Positions 9,822-17,532 of a stretch of DNA of 64,000 nucleotides are shown one piece after another. Both the position numbers and the translations under genes were made by a program. The stretch comes from Candidatus Mycolicibacterium alkanivorans (GTDB lineage Bacteria > Actinomycetota > Actinomycetes > Mycobacteriales > Mycobacteriaceae). Each line of letters starts with the position of its first letter. The first letter of the stretch is position 1. The DNA is taken from assembly GCF_022760805.1 (NCBI RefSeq), contig NZ_JAIVFL010000001.1:3162001-3226000 (forward strand). The letters run 5' to 3'. The notes beneath the pieces are model-generated. The model had not been told where the DNA came from. It did not search any database and worked only from the letters and a program-made list of their open reading frames with translations.

Positions 9822-10244
9822 TCAGGCGCCGAGGCCGACGGGGCTCTGCAAGGTCGGGTGATCCAGCCCCAGCAGGCTTGCCGACCAGCCCACCGCGCCG
9901 ACCAGCCAGAGGGTGGCCACCACCGCCGCCGCGGTGAACACCACCCCGAGCGCCTGCACCCACCGGCCCTGCCTGCGGAACCACGCCATGGTGCTGTTGT
10001 AGCGGCCGCGGGTGAACGTCAGGGTGCGATGCGCCCAGTAGAACTCGGTGGCCAGGATGGCCAGGCCAAGGAACAGGATCGCCCAGCCGGGTCCCGGGTA
10101 GGGAATCGCGACGATGCCGACAACCAGCACGGCGAGTCCGACCACCCCGACGGCGACCCGGTAGGCGAAATCGGCGACCGGCCGCTCATGCAGACGGTCA
10201 CGCCGGTGCGCCCACGCGTGGAGCCATTCCCGGCGCCGGCTCAC
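9822..10244 (-). CDS. TIGR02611-type two-helix membrane protein
   Basis: The start is a GTG at 10244 with an excellent AAGGAGG ribosome-binding site seven bases upstream; this discards a longer frame. The 140-residue protein has a basic amphipathic N-terminus ([20 protein letters not shown]), then hydrophobic segments around [20 protein letters not shown] and [17 protein letters not shown] further hydrophobic stretch lies near the C-terminus. The [12 protein letters not shown] motif marks a family of actinobacterial membrane proteins of unknown function, which I recall as TIGR02611. It is separated from thrS by 86 bp, so it may share regulation but is not overlapping. The next 228 bp upstream (10245-10472) contain no gene I can support. 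Confidence 0.82.
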   Translation of the reverse strand: MSRRREWLHAWAHRRDRLHERPVADFAYRVAVGVVGLAVLVVGIVAIPYPGPGWAILFLGLAILATEFYWAHRTLTFTRGRYNSTMAWFRRQGRWVQALGVVFTAAAVVATLWLVGAVGWSASLLGLDHPTLQSPVGLGA

Positions 10245-10472
10245 GGCTGACCCTCCTTGAGCTTCACGAACAGTCCTTCCCTGTCGGCCAGCAGGGTGTC
10301 GCCGCCGCAGAGCCGGACCACCCGGCAAGGGTCGCGCCGATCACCGTCATGTCCTCTGCCACCTGGTTACCGTATGCCGCCGGCTGCAGGTCCTTGACAA
10401 CGAAGGTACGTGTCGCGGTGGCATGGTAGACCGGCGAAGCTGAGCGACCTGGCCGGCCAGATTTTCGCCGAA

Positions 10473-11135
10473 TCATGCGGCGGACTCGACCGCGACGCCG
10501 GTGATTCTCCACTCAAGCATTCCCTCGGCGGCCCGTCGAGCGTTGAAGCCATGCCGCTCGAGAAGGCGCACCGCGTCGTGGGCGAGCACGCAGTATCGCC
10601 CACGGCAATAGGCGACGACCTCTCGGCCGGCCGGCAGTTCGGCAAAACGCGCGCCGAGTTCGTCGAGGGGTATGTGAATGGCCCCGGGCAGATGTGCGGC
10701 ACGGTATTCCGGTGCCGGGCGGACGTCGAGAATGACCACCTCACCCTGCCGGGCGCGGCGCAGCAGATCCTCGGTGGCCACCGCCTCGATGTCGTCGGAT
10801 CCCAGATAGGCCCGGCGGGCGACCTCGGTGTGCGGTCGATGCCGTTGGGCGACCCGCCTCAGGAGGTCCCAGAGTTCGGCGACGTCGTTGCCCGACAGCG
10901 CGTAGAAGATGCGTTTGCCGTCCCGCTGCGACGTGACCAGGCCGGCTTCCCGCAGCGCCTGCAGATGGGCCGAACACGTGCTGAGACCCAGTCCTGCGGC
11001 ACCCGCCACATCGTCGACGCTGCGCCGTCCCTGCGCTAGCAGGTCGAGCAGTTCGAGCCGCTTGGGGTTGGCAAGCGCCTTGCCCACCGCTGCGAATTCG
11101 TCGAACAGGGCGTCCTTGGCGGCGCGGTCACCCAT
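10473..11135 (-). CDS. ArsR-family regulator fused to a rhodanese domain
   Basis: The 220-residue protein has an N-terminal winged helix of the ArsR/SmtB type (VGKALANPKRLELLDLLAQG, then LSTCSAHLQALREAGLV) and a C-terminal rhodanese domain from about residue 115. The rhodanese active loop reads CRGRYC, keeping the catalytic Cys, so a persulfide or oxidised sulfur group could be the sensed signal or product. Cys in the recognition helix (STCSAH) may also sense a ligand. The start at 11135 is favoured over upstream ATGs because an AAGGAG sits seven bases before it. The gene overlaps the end of the MFS gene by eight bases, so the two form one operon. It probably represses that operon through the palindrome at the MFS start. 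Confidence 0.92.
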   Translation of the reverse strand: MGDRAAKDALFDEFAAVGKALANPKRLELLDLLAQGRRSVDDVAGAAGLGLSTCSAHLQALREAGLVTSQRDGKRIFYALSGNDVAELWDLLRRVAQRHRPHTEVARRAYLGSDDIEAVATEDLLRRARQGEVVILDVRPAPEYRAAHLPGAIHIPLDELGARFAELPAGREVVAYCRGRYCVLAHDAVRLLERHGFNARRAAEGMLEWRITGVAVESAA

Positions 11136-12384
11136 GGGCATGCTCCTTCGGCCGGTGTGGTTCATACATACGGACCGCGACCACCAGTCCCGAGGCGGCC
11201 GTCAGTGCAGCTACCGCCCAGATGGCGGCGCGGACACCGAGCAGGTCGGCGACCAGACCCGCGACCAGCGCGCCGACGGCGAAACCGCCGTCGCGCCAGA
11301 GGCGATAGGTGCCCACCGCTCGGGCCCGCCACGTGGGGTGCGCGACGTCGCCGATGGCGGCCAGTAGCGTCGGGTAGACCATGGCGGTTCCGGCACCGAG
11401 GGCTGCGGCCGCCGCCGCCCACGCGGCAAACGAGTGACTCATCGCGATACCCGCCAATGCCATTGCCTGCAGCCACATTCCGAATGCGATCATCCACTTG
11501 CGGCCCCACCGGTCTGACAGTGCGCCGGTGAACAACTGGCCCGCTCCCCACACCGCGGGATACAGCGCCGCGAGCACGCCGATACGACCGACGGGAAGTC
11601 CGGCACCGGCGAACAGAAGAGGAAACAGCCCCCACGCGAGCCCGTCGTTGAGATTGTTCACCAAGCCGGCCTGGCTGGCTGAGGACAGCGCCGGCTCGCG
11701 AAAACTGGTTTGCAGGAACACATCCCGGTTTGTCAGCTGCCCGTGGAGATCGGCGCGGGTTTCGTGGCAGGCGGCTTCGAATTTGGCGTGGCCGTGGGTC
11801 TCCTTGACGAACCGCGCGGACAAGCCCAATCCGATTGCGGCAAAGGCGATCCCGAGCAGGAAGGGCGCGGGGCGAAGCCCGTGGTACTGGGCGAGGTAAC
11901 CGGTCACCATCGCCGTCAGGGCGACCGCGCCGTAGCCGGCCGCCTCGTTGAGACCCATGGCCAGGCCGCGACGGGACGGACCGACCAGATCGATCTTCAT
12001 GACCACGGTGGTCGACCAGGTCAGCCCCTGACCGATGCCGAGCAGCACGTTGGCGGCGATGACCCACGCCCAGGCGGGCGCCCAGATGAGCAGCGGCGAG
12101 ATCGGGACGGCGACCAGCCAACCGGCGATCAGGACGGGCTTGCGGCCGCAGCGGTCGGACAGGGTGCCGGCGAAGTAGTTGGTCGCAGCCTTGGCGAGAC
12201 CGAACACCAGAACGAAGGACAACCCGGCGGTGTAGGCCCGCAGGCCGAACACCCGCTCGCCGAGCAGGGGCAGCACGGTGCGTTCCTGGCCCAGCATGCC
12301 GCCCACCAGGGCGTTGACCGCCACAAGCAGGCTGAACTGGGCGGCGTTCTGGCGAAGGCCCAGCGCCACGGCTCCATCCATCAT
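11128..12384 (-). CDS. Major facilitator superfamily exporter
   Basis: The protein of about 418 residues has twelve likely membrane helices and the MFS loop motifs GTLSDRCGRKPVLIAG between helices 2 and 3 and GALSDRWGRKWMIAFG at the equivalent point of the second half. It begins MMDGAVALGLRQNAAQFSL; the two adjacent ATGs (12384 and 12381) lie inside a perfect inverted repeat. There is no ribosome-binding site upstream, suggesting leaderless translation. It is the first gene of an operon with an ArsR-rhodanese regulator, so it likely exports or imports a compound sensed by that regulator (a metalloid, sulfur species or drug). The substrate cannot be read from the sequence. Confidence 0.9.
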   Translation of the reverse strand: MMDGAVALGLRQNAAQFSLLVAVNALVGGMLGQERTVLPLLGERVFGLRAYTAGLSFVLVFGLAKAATNYFAGTLSDRCGRKPVLIAGWLVAVPISPLLIWAPAWAWVIAANVLLGIGQGLTWSTTVVMKIDLVGPSRRGLAMGLNEAAGYGAVALTAMVTGYLAQYHGLRPAPFLLGIAFAAIGLGLSARFVKETHGHAKFEAACHETRADLHGQLTNRDVFLQTSFREPALSSASQAGLVNNLNDGLAWGLFPLLFAGAGLPVGRIGVLAALYPAVWGAGQLFTGALSDRWGRKWMIAFGMWLQAMALAGIAMSHSFAAWAAAAAALGAGTAMVYPTLLAAIGDVAHPTWRARAVGTYRLWRDGGFAVGALVAGLVADLLGVRAAIWAVAALTAASGLVVAVRMYEPHRPKEHAHG

Positions 12385-12413
12385 TCCATGATTACATGGA
12401 ATGATGGATGGAG
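12372..12413. promoter_or_regulatory. Perfect 19-bp inverted repeat over the MFS start codon (probable operator)
   Basis: Two perfectly complementary 19-bp arms (12372-12390 and 12395-12413) flank the spacer ATTA. The core reads ATTCCATG-ATTA-CATGGAAT, the dyad form typical of winged-helix repressor sites. The repeat covers the start codon of the MFS gene, so a bound repressor would block transcription or a leaderless start. The natural candidate protein is the ArsR-rhodanese regulator encoded second in the operon. The arms and perfect symmetry are seen directly; the binding partner is inferred. Confidence 0.75.
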
Positions 12414-12484
12414 TGCCAGCCGTGCGCGAGCACATGCTGGTTTTCGAGAGGTGTCTCGGCGGAGGATCGAGACCAGAATTGTGG

Positions 12485-12533
12485 TGGTGGTCCCGGCTGG
12501 GATCGAACCAGCGACCTTCCGCGTGTGAGGCGG
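12485..12533 (-). repeat. Left attachment site: duplicated 3' part of tRNA-Val(CAC)
   Basis: These 49 bases are identical to 31076-31124, the 3' part (encoded CCA, acceptor strand, T arm, variable region and half of the anticodon stem) of the complete tRNA-Val(CAC) gene at 31076-31150. The 5' half of a tRNA is absent here; the sequence diverges at 12534. This is the standard footprint of integration into the 3' end of a tRNA gene, where the incoming element brings its own copy of the tRNA end. Confidence 0.93.
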
Positions 12534-12622
12534 CTGGTGAACCGATTATCCACGGCACTGGCGTCTGGCTCAGCTTCCTGACCAGCCTAAACGGCCGGCA
12601 GAGACGGAACTCCATTTCCTGG

Positions 12623-12644
12623 GATGTGTCACCTTTGTGTCACC
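12623..12644 (+). promoter_or_regulatory. Putative integrase arm-type site, left
   Basis: Two direct copies of TGTGTCACC occur side by side here, 90 bp inside the left attachment site. A near-identical arrangement in the same orientation (GATGTGTCAACTTGTGTCACC, written here in 21 positions as 30998-31018) lies 58 bp inside the right attachment site. Short paired direct repeats flanking the core site are how phage-type tyrosine integrases bind arm DNA. The repeat is seen; the function is inferred. The remainder of 12534-12834 shows no gene. Confidence 0.5.
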
Positions 12645-12834
12645 ATGGCCCTTTCCGGCCCCCGGAGCCAGCAAATGTCGCGTGCAGAGGAGGGTGAGCC
12701 ATGGACCGTTTCCGCCCGGGGGTGGTGTGCGGAGGAGTACCGCGCACCGTGGGCTGCGCACCCGCGTCTCGCAGAGAAGATTGATCGGTGTGGGCGGGGA
12801 GGATTCAAGATTGCGAATGGATAGCTCCCGCGTA

Positions 12835-12859
12835 ATCAGGTACCATCATGGTACCTGAT
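12835..12859. promoter_or_regulatory. 25-bp palindrome upstream of the toxin-antitoxin operon
   Basis: A perfect 12-bp inverted repeat (ATCAGGTACCAT and its complement) with a one-base centre ends 17 bases before the antitoxin ATG. Type II toxin-antitoxin operons are usually repressed by the antitoxin or the complex binding such a dyad over the promoter, so this is the expected autoregulatory operator. Confidence 0.7.
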
Positions 12860-12876
12860 CGGAAGGGGTGGAGCAG

Positions 12877-13074
12877 ATGCCCGCGCTGAATGTTCAATTC
12901 ACGGACGATGAGCTGGCGCGCGTTCGCACAGCGGCTAGCCGCAGCGGTAGCTCATTGAAGCTGTTCGCGCACGACGCGATCATGGCAGCCGCCGACAACC
13001 GCGCTAGCCGCGTCACCGAGGCGTTCGAGTACGTGACGGCCCGATCAAGCGAGCTAAACCGCCGCCTCGCATGA
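12877..13074 (+). CDS. Antitoxin of a Doc-type toxin-antitoxin pair
   Basis: The 65-residue product (MPALNVQFTDDELARVRTAA...) looks like a short ribbon-helix-helix or similar DNA-binding antitoxin: a beta-like start VQFTDDEL, then two helices, and a C-terminal tail that would wrap the toxin. The ATG at 12877 has an AAGGGG element eight bases upstream; an in-frame GTG at 12868 is an alternative start. The stop overlaps the toxin start as ATGA, the usual antitoxin-first, coupled layout. I cannot name the exact antitoxin family with certainty; pairing with Doc is the main evidence. Confidence 0.75.
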   Translation: MPALNVQFTDDELARVRTAASRSGSSLKLFAHDAIMAAADNRASRVTEAFEYVTARSSELNRRLA

Positions 13075-13451
13075 CCGTCTACCTTGAGCGCGACGACATC
13101 GTTGCTGGTGGTGGAATCGCTTGCGGATTCCCCCTCCTCGTCACCGACGAGGGGCTATTGCAATCAGCGGTAGCCCGGCCACAAACAAGCGCCTTCGGCG
13201 ACGACGCATACCCGACGCTCCGGGACAAGGCCGCCGCGTTGCTGCACTCACTGGCACGCAATCACGCCTTCGTAGACGGCAACAAGAGGACCGCCTGGGC
13301 GTCCGCGTGGGCGTTTCTTCGACTGAATGGTGTTGACCTGCCTGACGTGTACGACGTCGACCACGCCGAGCAGTTGGTACTCACGGCGGCATTGGGTGAA
13401 ATCGACTGGCCCAAAATTGCTGGCGGGCTCCAAGCCCTCGCCGCGGATTGA
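13071..13451 (+). CDS. doc: Death-on-curing (Doc/Fic-fold) toxin
   Basis: The 126-residue protein carries the Fic/Doc motif HAFVDGNKRTA (His65, Phe67, Asp69, Asn71, Lys72, Arg73), intact. Doc toxins phosphorylate elongation factor Tu and stop translation, unlike longer Fic AMP-transferases; the short length and partner antitoxin favour Doc. The reading frame ends at a TGA created where an IS5-like element has inserted: T from the target plus GA from the element. Removing the element also regenerates TGA, so the toxin C-terminus is probably native. The terminator that should follow the gene now lies beyond the element. The module likely stabilised the island. Confidence 0.93.
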   Translation: MTVYLERDDIVAGGGIACGFPLLVTDEGLLQSAVARPQTSAFGDDAYPTLRDKAAALLHSLARNHAFVDGNKRTAWASAWAFLRLNGVDLPDVYDVDHAEQLVLTAALGEIDWPKIAGGLQALAAD

Positions 13452-14392
13452 GGTTTTCTCAGTAGTTTCCCCTCTGGAGAGTTGACAGGACGATTGCGGC
13501 AGCAACAATCTGGCCAATTCTGGTTGGGCACAGTCTGATTCGCCGAAGACACCGCCAGCGTTCTTTGAGTTCGGCATTGGCGCGTTCCCCGATCGCCCGA
13601 ATCGCGGTCAGCAGCGCGTTGTAGCTGCGATTGTCAACGGCGAGGTCACGGCCTTTGACCGGGCTGTGCACCCCGATCCCGGAACCTTGGTAGCCCTTGT
13701 CCGCCAACGTCGGCAGACCGTCGGCGGCGGCCTTGTACAGCGCGCCCAGACAGTGTGCGCGGGCAGCGGTGATGTCATGCACGCTGCCCGGTTCGACCTC
13801 GCTGGACCACACCGGGAACCCGGCCGGGTCGGCGAGGATCTGCACGTTGCCGCCCTGGGTCTTGTGCTTACCCGAGTACCACAGGTGATGGCCGGCCTCG
13901 GTGCGCTCGTTCACCCGGTCGATCTCGATGAGCGTCCCGTCCAGCGTGACGTGCGACCAGCCTTCCCGCTTCGCCCGGTCGAGCACGTCGTGCAGGTCGG
14001 GTGCCTGCTCGGCGATCACGTCGATCGCCTCGTGCAGATACCGGTAGCAGGTGGAGATCGGCAGCCCGGCCTCGAAGGCCAGCAGCCGGATCGGGGCGTC
14101 GTCGCCGAACCAGCGCAGCACCAGCTTGGCCTGCGTGCGCACCGTGCCCGCGCGTCGCCCGGCGCGGGTGCCGATCTCGCGCCGGTGCGCGCGCAGCAAC
14201 GCGGTCACATGAAGCAGGGTTTCCTCGGGGACGTCGCAGATGGCAGAGTAGGTGAACACGTGGGGTCCTCTTGCGGCGGAACGGCTTTCTTGGTCGAAAC
14301 CGATCCTTGAGCAGGAACCCCACGTCCTGCTCTCACGACACGCTGGAAACTCCAGTCACACCAACCTCACACGCCCCAAGTGAGAAAACCTC
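13450..14392 (-). mobile_element. IS5-like insertion sequence, complete (943 bp)
   Basis: The element has 12-bp terminal inverted repeats GAGGTTTTCTCA at 13450-13461 and 14381-14392. The flanking triplet ATT is duplicated (13447-13449 and 14393-14395), a three-base target duplication. One transposase gene on the minus strand fills it. A truncated second copy lies at 19681-20116. The intact ends, intact gene and clean duplication suggest a fairly recent insertion. Confidence 0.88.
13459..14259 (-). CDS. IS5-family transposase (DDE_Tnp_4 type)
   Basis: The 266-residue transposase has an N-terminal helix-turn-helix region (RTQAKLVLRWFGDDAPIRLL, then PISTCYRYLHEAIDVI) and a DDE catalytic core. 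The acidic residues are in VTLDGTLIEIDR, in LADKGYQGSG and in the C-terminal ERANAELKERWR helix. The family is the Harbinger-like DDE_Tnp_4 group often filed under IS5. The gene ends a few bases inside the left terminal repeat. It appears intact and could act on the truncated copy further right. Confidence 0.9.
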   Translation of the reverse strand: MFTYSAICDVPEETLLHVTALLRAHRREIGTRAGRRAGTVRTQAKLVLRWFGDDAPIRLLAFEAGLPISTCYRYLHEAIDVIAEQAPDLHDVLDRAKREGWSHVTLDGTLIEIDRVNERTEAGHHLWYSGKHKTQGGNVQILADPAGFPVWSSEVEPGSVHDITAARAHCLGALYKAAADGLPTLADKGYQGSGIGVHSPVKGRDLAVDNRSYNALLTAIRAIGERANAELKERWRCLRRIRLCPTRIGQIVAAAIVLSTLQRGNY

Positions 14393-14393
14393 A

Positions 14394-14432
14394 TTGAATC
14401 CTCCCGGCTTTAGCCGGGGAGGATTCAATTTT
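14394..14432 (+). terminator. Rho-independent terminator displaced from the toxin gene
   Basis: A strong hairpin with arms TTGAATCCTCCCGGC and GCCGGGGAGGATTCAA (one bulged G) around a TTTA loop is followed by TTTT. Its first bases are contiguous with the doc stop codon once the 943-bp insertion sequence is removed, so it was the terminator of the toxin operon. The right arm sequence CGGGGAGGATTCAA also occurs at 12795-12808, just upstream of the toxin-antitoxin promoter. Confidence 0.72.
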
Positions 14433-14531
14433 CGGGCTCTATTGGGCTCTTGTGACATATCCGTGGGTGGCAACCGCCCGCTGGCCGCAGGGTTGGTTTC
14501 CTGGTTATCGGGCAACTTCGAGGATGGGCCG

Positions 14532-15491
14532 ATGGCGACCGGCACGACCGACACCGCAGCGGTGGCCACCGGCGAACCGGAGGTAGTCGTTCCGCTCGCG
14601 ATGCACATCGAGACGTTCCTCGAAGACCTCCGCAACGCGAACACATCAGCGAACACTATCCGCGCCTACCGCGGAGACCTGACCGCCTTCGCCGAGCACT
14701 ACGACGGCGACCTGACCACGATGGGTGTCGACCCGATCCGGGCTTTCCTGTCATCGATCGCCGGACAAGCCCCGGCCACTCGCAAACGCACGCGGGCCGC
14801 GGTGTCCGCGTTTTGCCGGTGGGCGGTGCGCCACGACCGGATACCTGCCAACCCCCTGGACAAGGTGGACACCATCAGCGTGCCGAAGACCCTGCCACGG
14901 CCGGCACCCGCAGCCGACATCTTCAAAGTCCTCAACGCGATCTGCTCGCGGCGCCCCCGCAAGGACATCACCACCGATGTGCTGCGGGACCGGGTGCTGT
15001 TCGAGACCGCCTACCAGTGCGGCCTACGCGCCTCGGAGGCGTGCGGGCTGTATGTCGAGGATTTCGACCTCACTGTGGACGACGAGCACGTGCGCGTGCA
15101 CGGCAAGGGCGGCACGGTGCGCACCGTGCTGCTCGACGACCGCTGCTACGTCGCGTTGGTGAAGCTGTACCTGGCGCGAGTTGGGTACACGTGCGGGCCG
15201 ATGTTCCGCGCCAGCATCAACGGAAAGGGCGGCCCACTGTCGTACTCGGCCGCCCACAACCGCTGGCAATCCTACTGCGCCGCAGCCGAAGTCGCGATAG
15301 ATATCCATCAACTGCGCCACAGCCACGCCACGGAACTGATCAACTCCGGGGTCGGGATCGAGGTGGTGCGCAAACGCCTCGGTCACGCCTCCACCGAGAC
15401 CACCCAGATCTACACCCTGCTCGCAGACAAGATCGCCGACGACGAGATCCGCGCCGCCCGCCTCCGACGTGACACCCAACTGGGCAGGTAG
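14532..15491 (+). CDS. Tyrosine recombinase (XerC/XerD-like)
   Basis: The 319-residue protein has an N-terminal SAM-like core-binding domain (PLAMHIETFLEDLRNANTSA onwards) and a full catalytic domain. The first Arg is in CGLRASEA, the HxxR box is HQLRHSHATELI, the second His is in RLGHAS, and the Tyr nucleophile is in TTQIYTLL. I chose the ATG at 14532 because the 87 residues open upstream overlap the insertion sequence and terminator. It is the only intact recombinase in the island, but it lies 2 kb inside the left end. It may belong to a separate integrated element rather than being the island integrase. The next 92 bp are empty. Confidence 0.9.
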   Translation: MATGTTDTAAVATGEPEVVVPLAMHIETFLEDLRNANTSANTIRAYRGDLTAFAEHYDGDLTTMGVDPIRAFLSSIAGQAPATRKRTRAAVSAFCRWAVRHDRIPANPLDKVDTISVPKTLPRPAPAADIFKVLNAICSRRPRKDITTDVLRDRVLFETAYQCGLRASEACGLYVEDFDLTVDDEHVRVHGKGGTVRTVLLDDRCYVALVKLYLARVGYTCGPMFRASINGKGGPLSYSAAHNRWQSYCAAAEVAIDIHQLRHSHATELINSGVGIEVVRKRLGHASTETTQIYTLLADKIADDEIRAARLRRDTQLGR

Positions 15492-15583
15492 CCGAGGCTG
15501 GGCACCCGAACAACGAGTTCGAGCGGGATACGGCCGAAAGCCGGTTGAGGAGGTGTCAGCGCGGGGATGAGATCATCTGCCAC

Positions 15584-15907
15584 ATGCGCGACACCGAGAT
15601 TTTCCGCCATCTGCTGGGACTGGAAGCCCCGTGGAAGATTGCACGGATCAAGCCATCAGCGACCACCGGCGGGGTAAACATCTGGGTTAAACATATGGCG
15701 CGAGCCCATTTCGTTTGTCCACACTGCGATGCGTCGCTGCCGGTTTATGACCACTCGGCCGAGCAGACGTGGCGACATGTCAACCCGGTGTCCGTTCCCA
15801 TCTTTCTGCATGTCAGTCCGCCACGGGTAGCTTGCCCTGACCACGGAGTGAGTCAGGTCGGGATCCCATGGACCGAGCCTGACTCGATGTTCACGCCAAT
15901 GACTTAA
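15584..15907 (+). pseudogene. ISL3-family transposase, N-terminal fragment
   Basis: About 107 residues match the beginning of ISL3-family transposases: MRDTEIFRHLLGLEAPWKIA, then the zinc-finger region with CPHCDAS and ACPDHGVSQVGIPW. The frame stops right after the domain, where the family would continue for about 300 more residues, so the catalytic part is missing. The sequence GGTGTCAGCGC occurs both before (about 15552) and after (about 15917) the fragment and may be what is left of element ends. It is a dead relic. Confidence 0.8.
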
Positions 15908-16040
15908 GCGGGTCGGTGTCAGCGCAGGGGTCCCTCCGGGGACTGCTGGTGACCTGGTGGGTCAGATGCGTCAGCGCCTCGCTGCGCTGTGGCGGCGCGT
16001 CTGCCAACAACGTGTCGACCCTTCTGCCAGACTTCGGTGC

Positions 16041-17339
16041 ATGAGCAGACGCAACCGGGAGAAGCGGGCCGCAAAGCAGAAGAACCGGCGGCGAGGCCCC
16101 TCCGAGCAAGAGCGCATGAGATTCGACCCTGCGCCCGACCAAGTGCTCTGGCAAGAACTCCTGATCGAAGCCTTGCGTCACGCGGCGATGTGCTCCAACG
16201 ACGACGCGGAATTGCACGCCACTGAATTGCTCGCGGAGTTACCCGCCTCGGAGCGGGATCTCGACCTGGCGGCCGACACCGCTGTAGCCGACGCTATCCG
16301 GGCGGCGTGGGAGGCGGGCTGGTTGCCGTCCGACCTTCACGAGTTCGCCCGTCGCAAGCTCGAACCATCGGCCGCCGGATACCTAGCCGAGGCAATAGTC
16401 CGCGAGTCCAAGCGGTACGCGGTCGCCACGCTGCACCCGAGATGGCACGCCGACCTCGTCGTCCTTTCAGCCGGGATCGACCCGAATACACAGACACCGC
16501 AGATGTGGCGCTGGGCAACTCTGAACGGCACCGACCGCTGCGCGGCGCTGACCGTTGTACTGAAGGTGCTGGCCCTGCTGGGGACACTTGTTGTGCTCGA
16601 ACCGCTGCTGCCGCTGCCGGGCGCGCGCCAACACACCCCCACCACGGCGGGCGAGCTCGACGAGAAGGGTCTCGCCAGGGTGCGCGCCCTGCTGGCCAAG
16701 GCCGAGGCAACCAATTTCCCCGAAGAGGCCGAAGCGCTCTCAGCCAAGGCCCAGGAACTGATGAGCAGGTACTCGTTGCATCGATGCGTTGCTGACCACG
16801 ACCACAATCGGGAACCGGTGGCAGCCGGGCGCCGGATATGGATCGATAGCCCCTACGCCGGGGCCAAGGCATTGCTCGTGCAGGCCGTGGCCACGGCCAA
16901 CCGTTGTCGTACGGTGTGGACGGAAAACCTCGGGTTCGTCACGGTTGTCGGAGCCGAAACCGAGATCAACCTCGTCGAACTGCTCACCACGTCGCTGCTG
17001 GTGCAGGCCAACCGGGCGATGCTGGCTGCGGGCAGCCAGCTCAGCAGCCGTGGCCATTCACGGACGAGATCGTTTCGCCAATCGTTCCTCGTCGCATACG
17101 CCACTCGCATCGGCGAGCGACTCGACACCACGAATGCGACGGTCACGGCCGAGATAGCCGACTGCCGGCTACTTCCCGTGCTGGCGGCACGCAGCCGGGC
17201 GGCTGATGAGCTCACGGACCGACTCTTCCCGTCAATGCGGCATCGCCCGGTATCGGTGTCCAACCGAGCGGGCTGGGGTGCCGGGCGGGCAGCGGCGGAC
17301 CTGGCTCTGCTCGACGTGCACGCCTCGATCGCAGGGTAG
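16041..17339 (+). CDS. DUF2786 domain protein
   Basis: The 432-residue protein begins at the ATG at 16041 (MSRRNREKRAAKQKNRRRG), a strongly basic start. The DUF2786 helical motif is at about residues 212-247 (ARVRALLAKAEATNFPEEAE, then ALSAKAQELMSRYSL). Before it is a long helical region with a hydrophobic patch (LTVVLKVLALLGTLVVLEPL). After it comes a region with repeated Arg/Ser and an AYATRIGERL helix. DUF2786 proteins are common in actinobacteria and their phages, but no biochemical role is established that I know of. It stands alone between an ISL3 relic and an ISAs1 relic and looks intact. Confidence 0.8.
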   Translation: MSRRNREKRAAKQKNRRRGPSEQERMRFDPAPDQVLWQELLIEALRHAAMCSNDDAELHATELLAELPASERDLDLAADTAVADAIRAAWEAGWLPSDLHEFARRKLEPSAAGYLAEAIVRESKRYAVATLHPRWHADLVVLSAGIDPNTQTPQMWRWATLNGTDRCAALTVVLKVLALLGTLVVLEPLLPLPGARQHTPTTAGELDEKGLARVRALLAKAEATNFPEEAEALSAKAQELMSRYSLHRCVADHDHNREPVAAGRRIWIDSPYAGAKALLVQAVATANRCRTVWTENLGFVTVVGAETEINLVELLTTSLLVQANRAMLAAGSQLSSRGHSRTRSFRQSFLVAYATRIGERLDTTNATVTAEIADCRLLPVLAARSRAADELTDRLFPSMRHRPVSVSNRAGWGAGRAAADLALLDVHASIAG

Positions 17340-17532
17340 CGTCCGAGGAGGTTCGGCGAAGACAATCCTATCGGGACCGGTGGAAAAGTCAGGGTGCCGG
17401 AAAGGTTGGTGCGCGGCTCTTTGACCTTGGGATTTATCGCCGTGTGATCGGCGTGGCTGCTGTGGCGGGTGTGACCAACGGGTTTGGATGCAGGTTGCGA
17501 AGCCATCCATCCGAACTCGAGGTCACACCCGC

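Noticed and set aside
10264-10512. 82-codon minus-strand frame between the TIGR02611-type gene and the ArsR gene
   Set aside because: Overlaps the regulator's 3' end, lacks a ribosome-binding site and shows no conserved motif.
12485-12560. Second functional tRNA-Val at the left island edge
   Set aside because: Only the 3' 49 bases match; there is no D arm or 5' acceptor strand, so it is an attachment-site copy.
12624-12858. Two overlapping plus-strand frames of 66 and 73 codons upstream of the toxin-antitoxin pair
   Set aside because: They cross the putative arm site and the TA operator and look random in composition.
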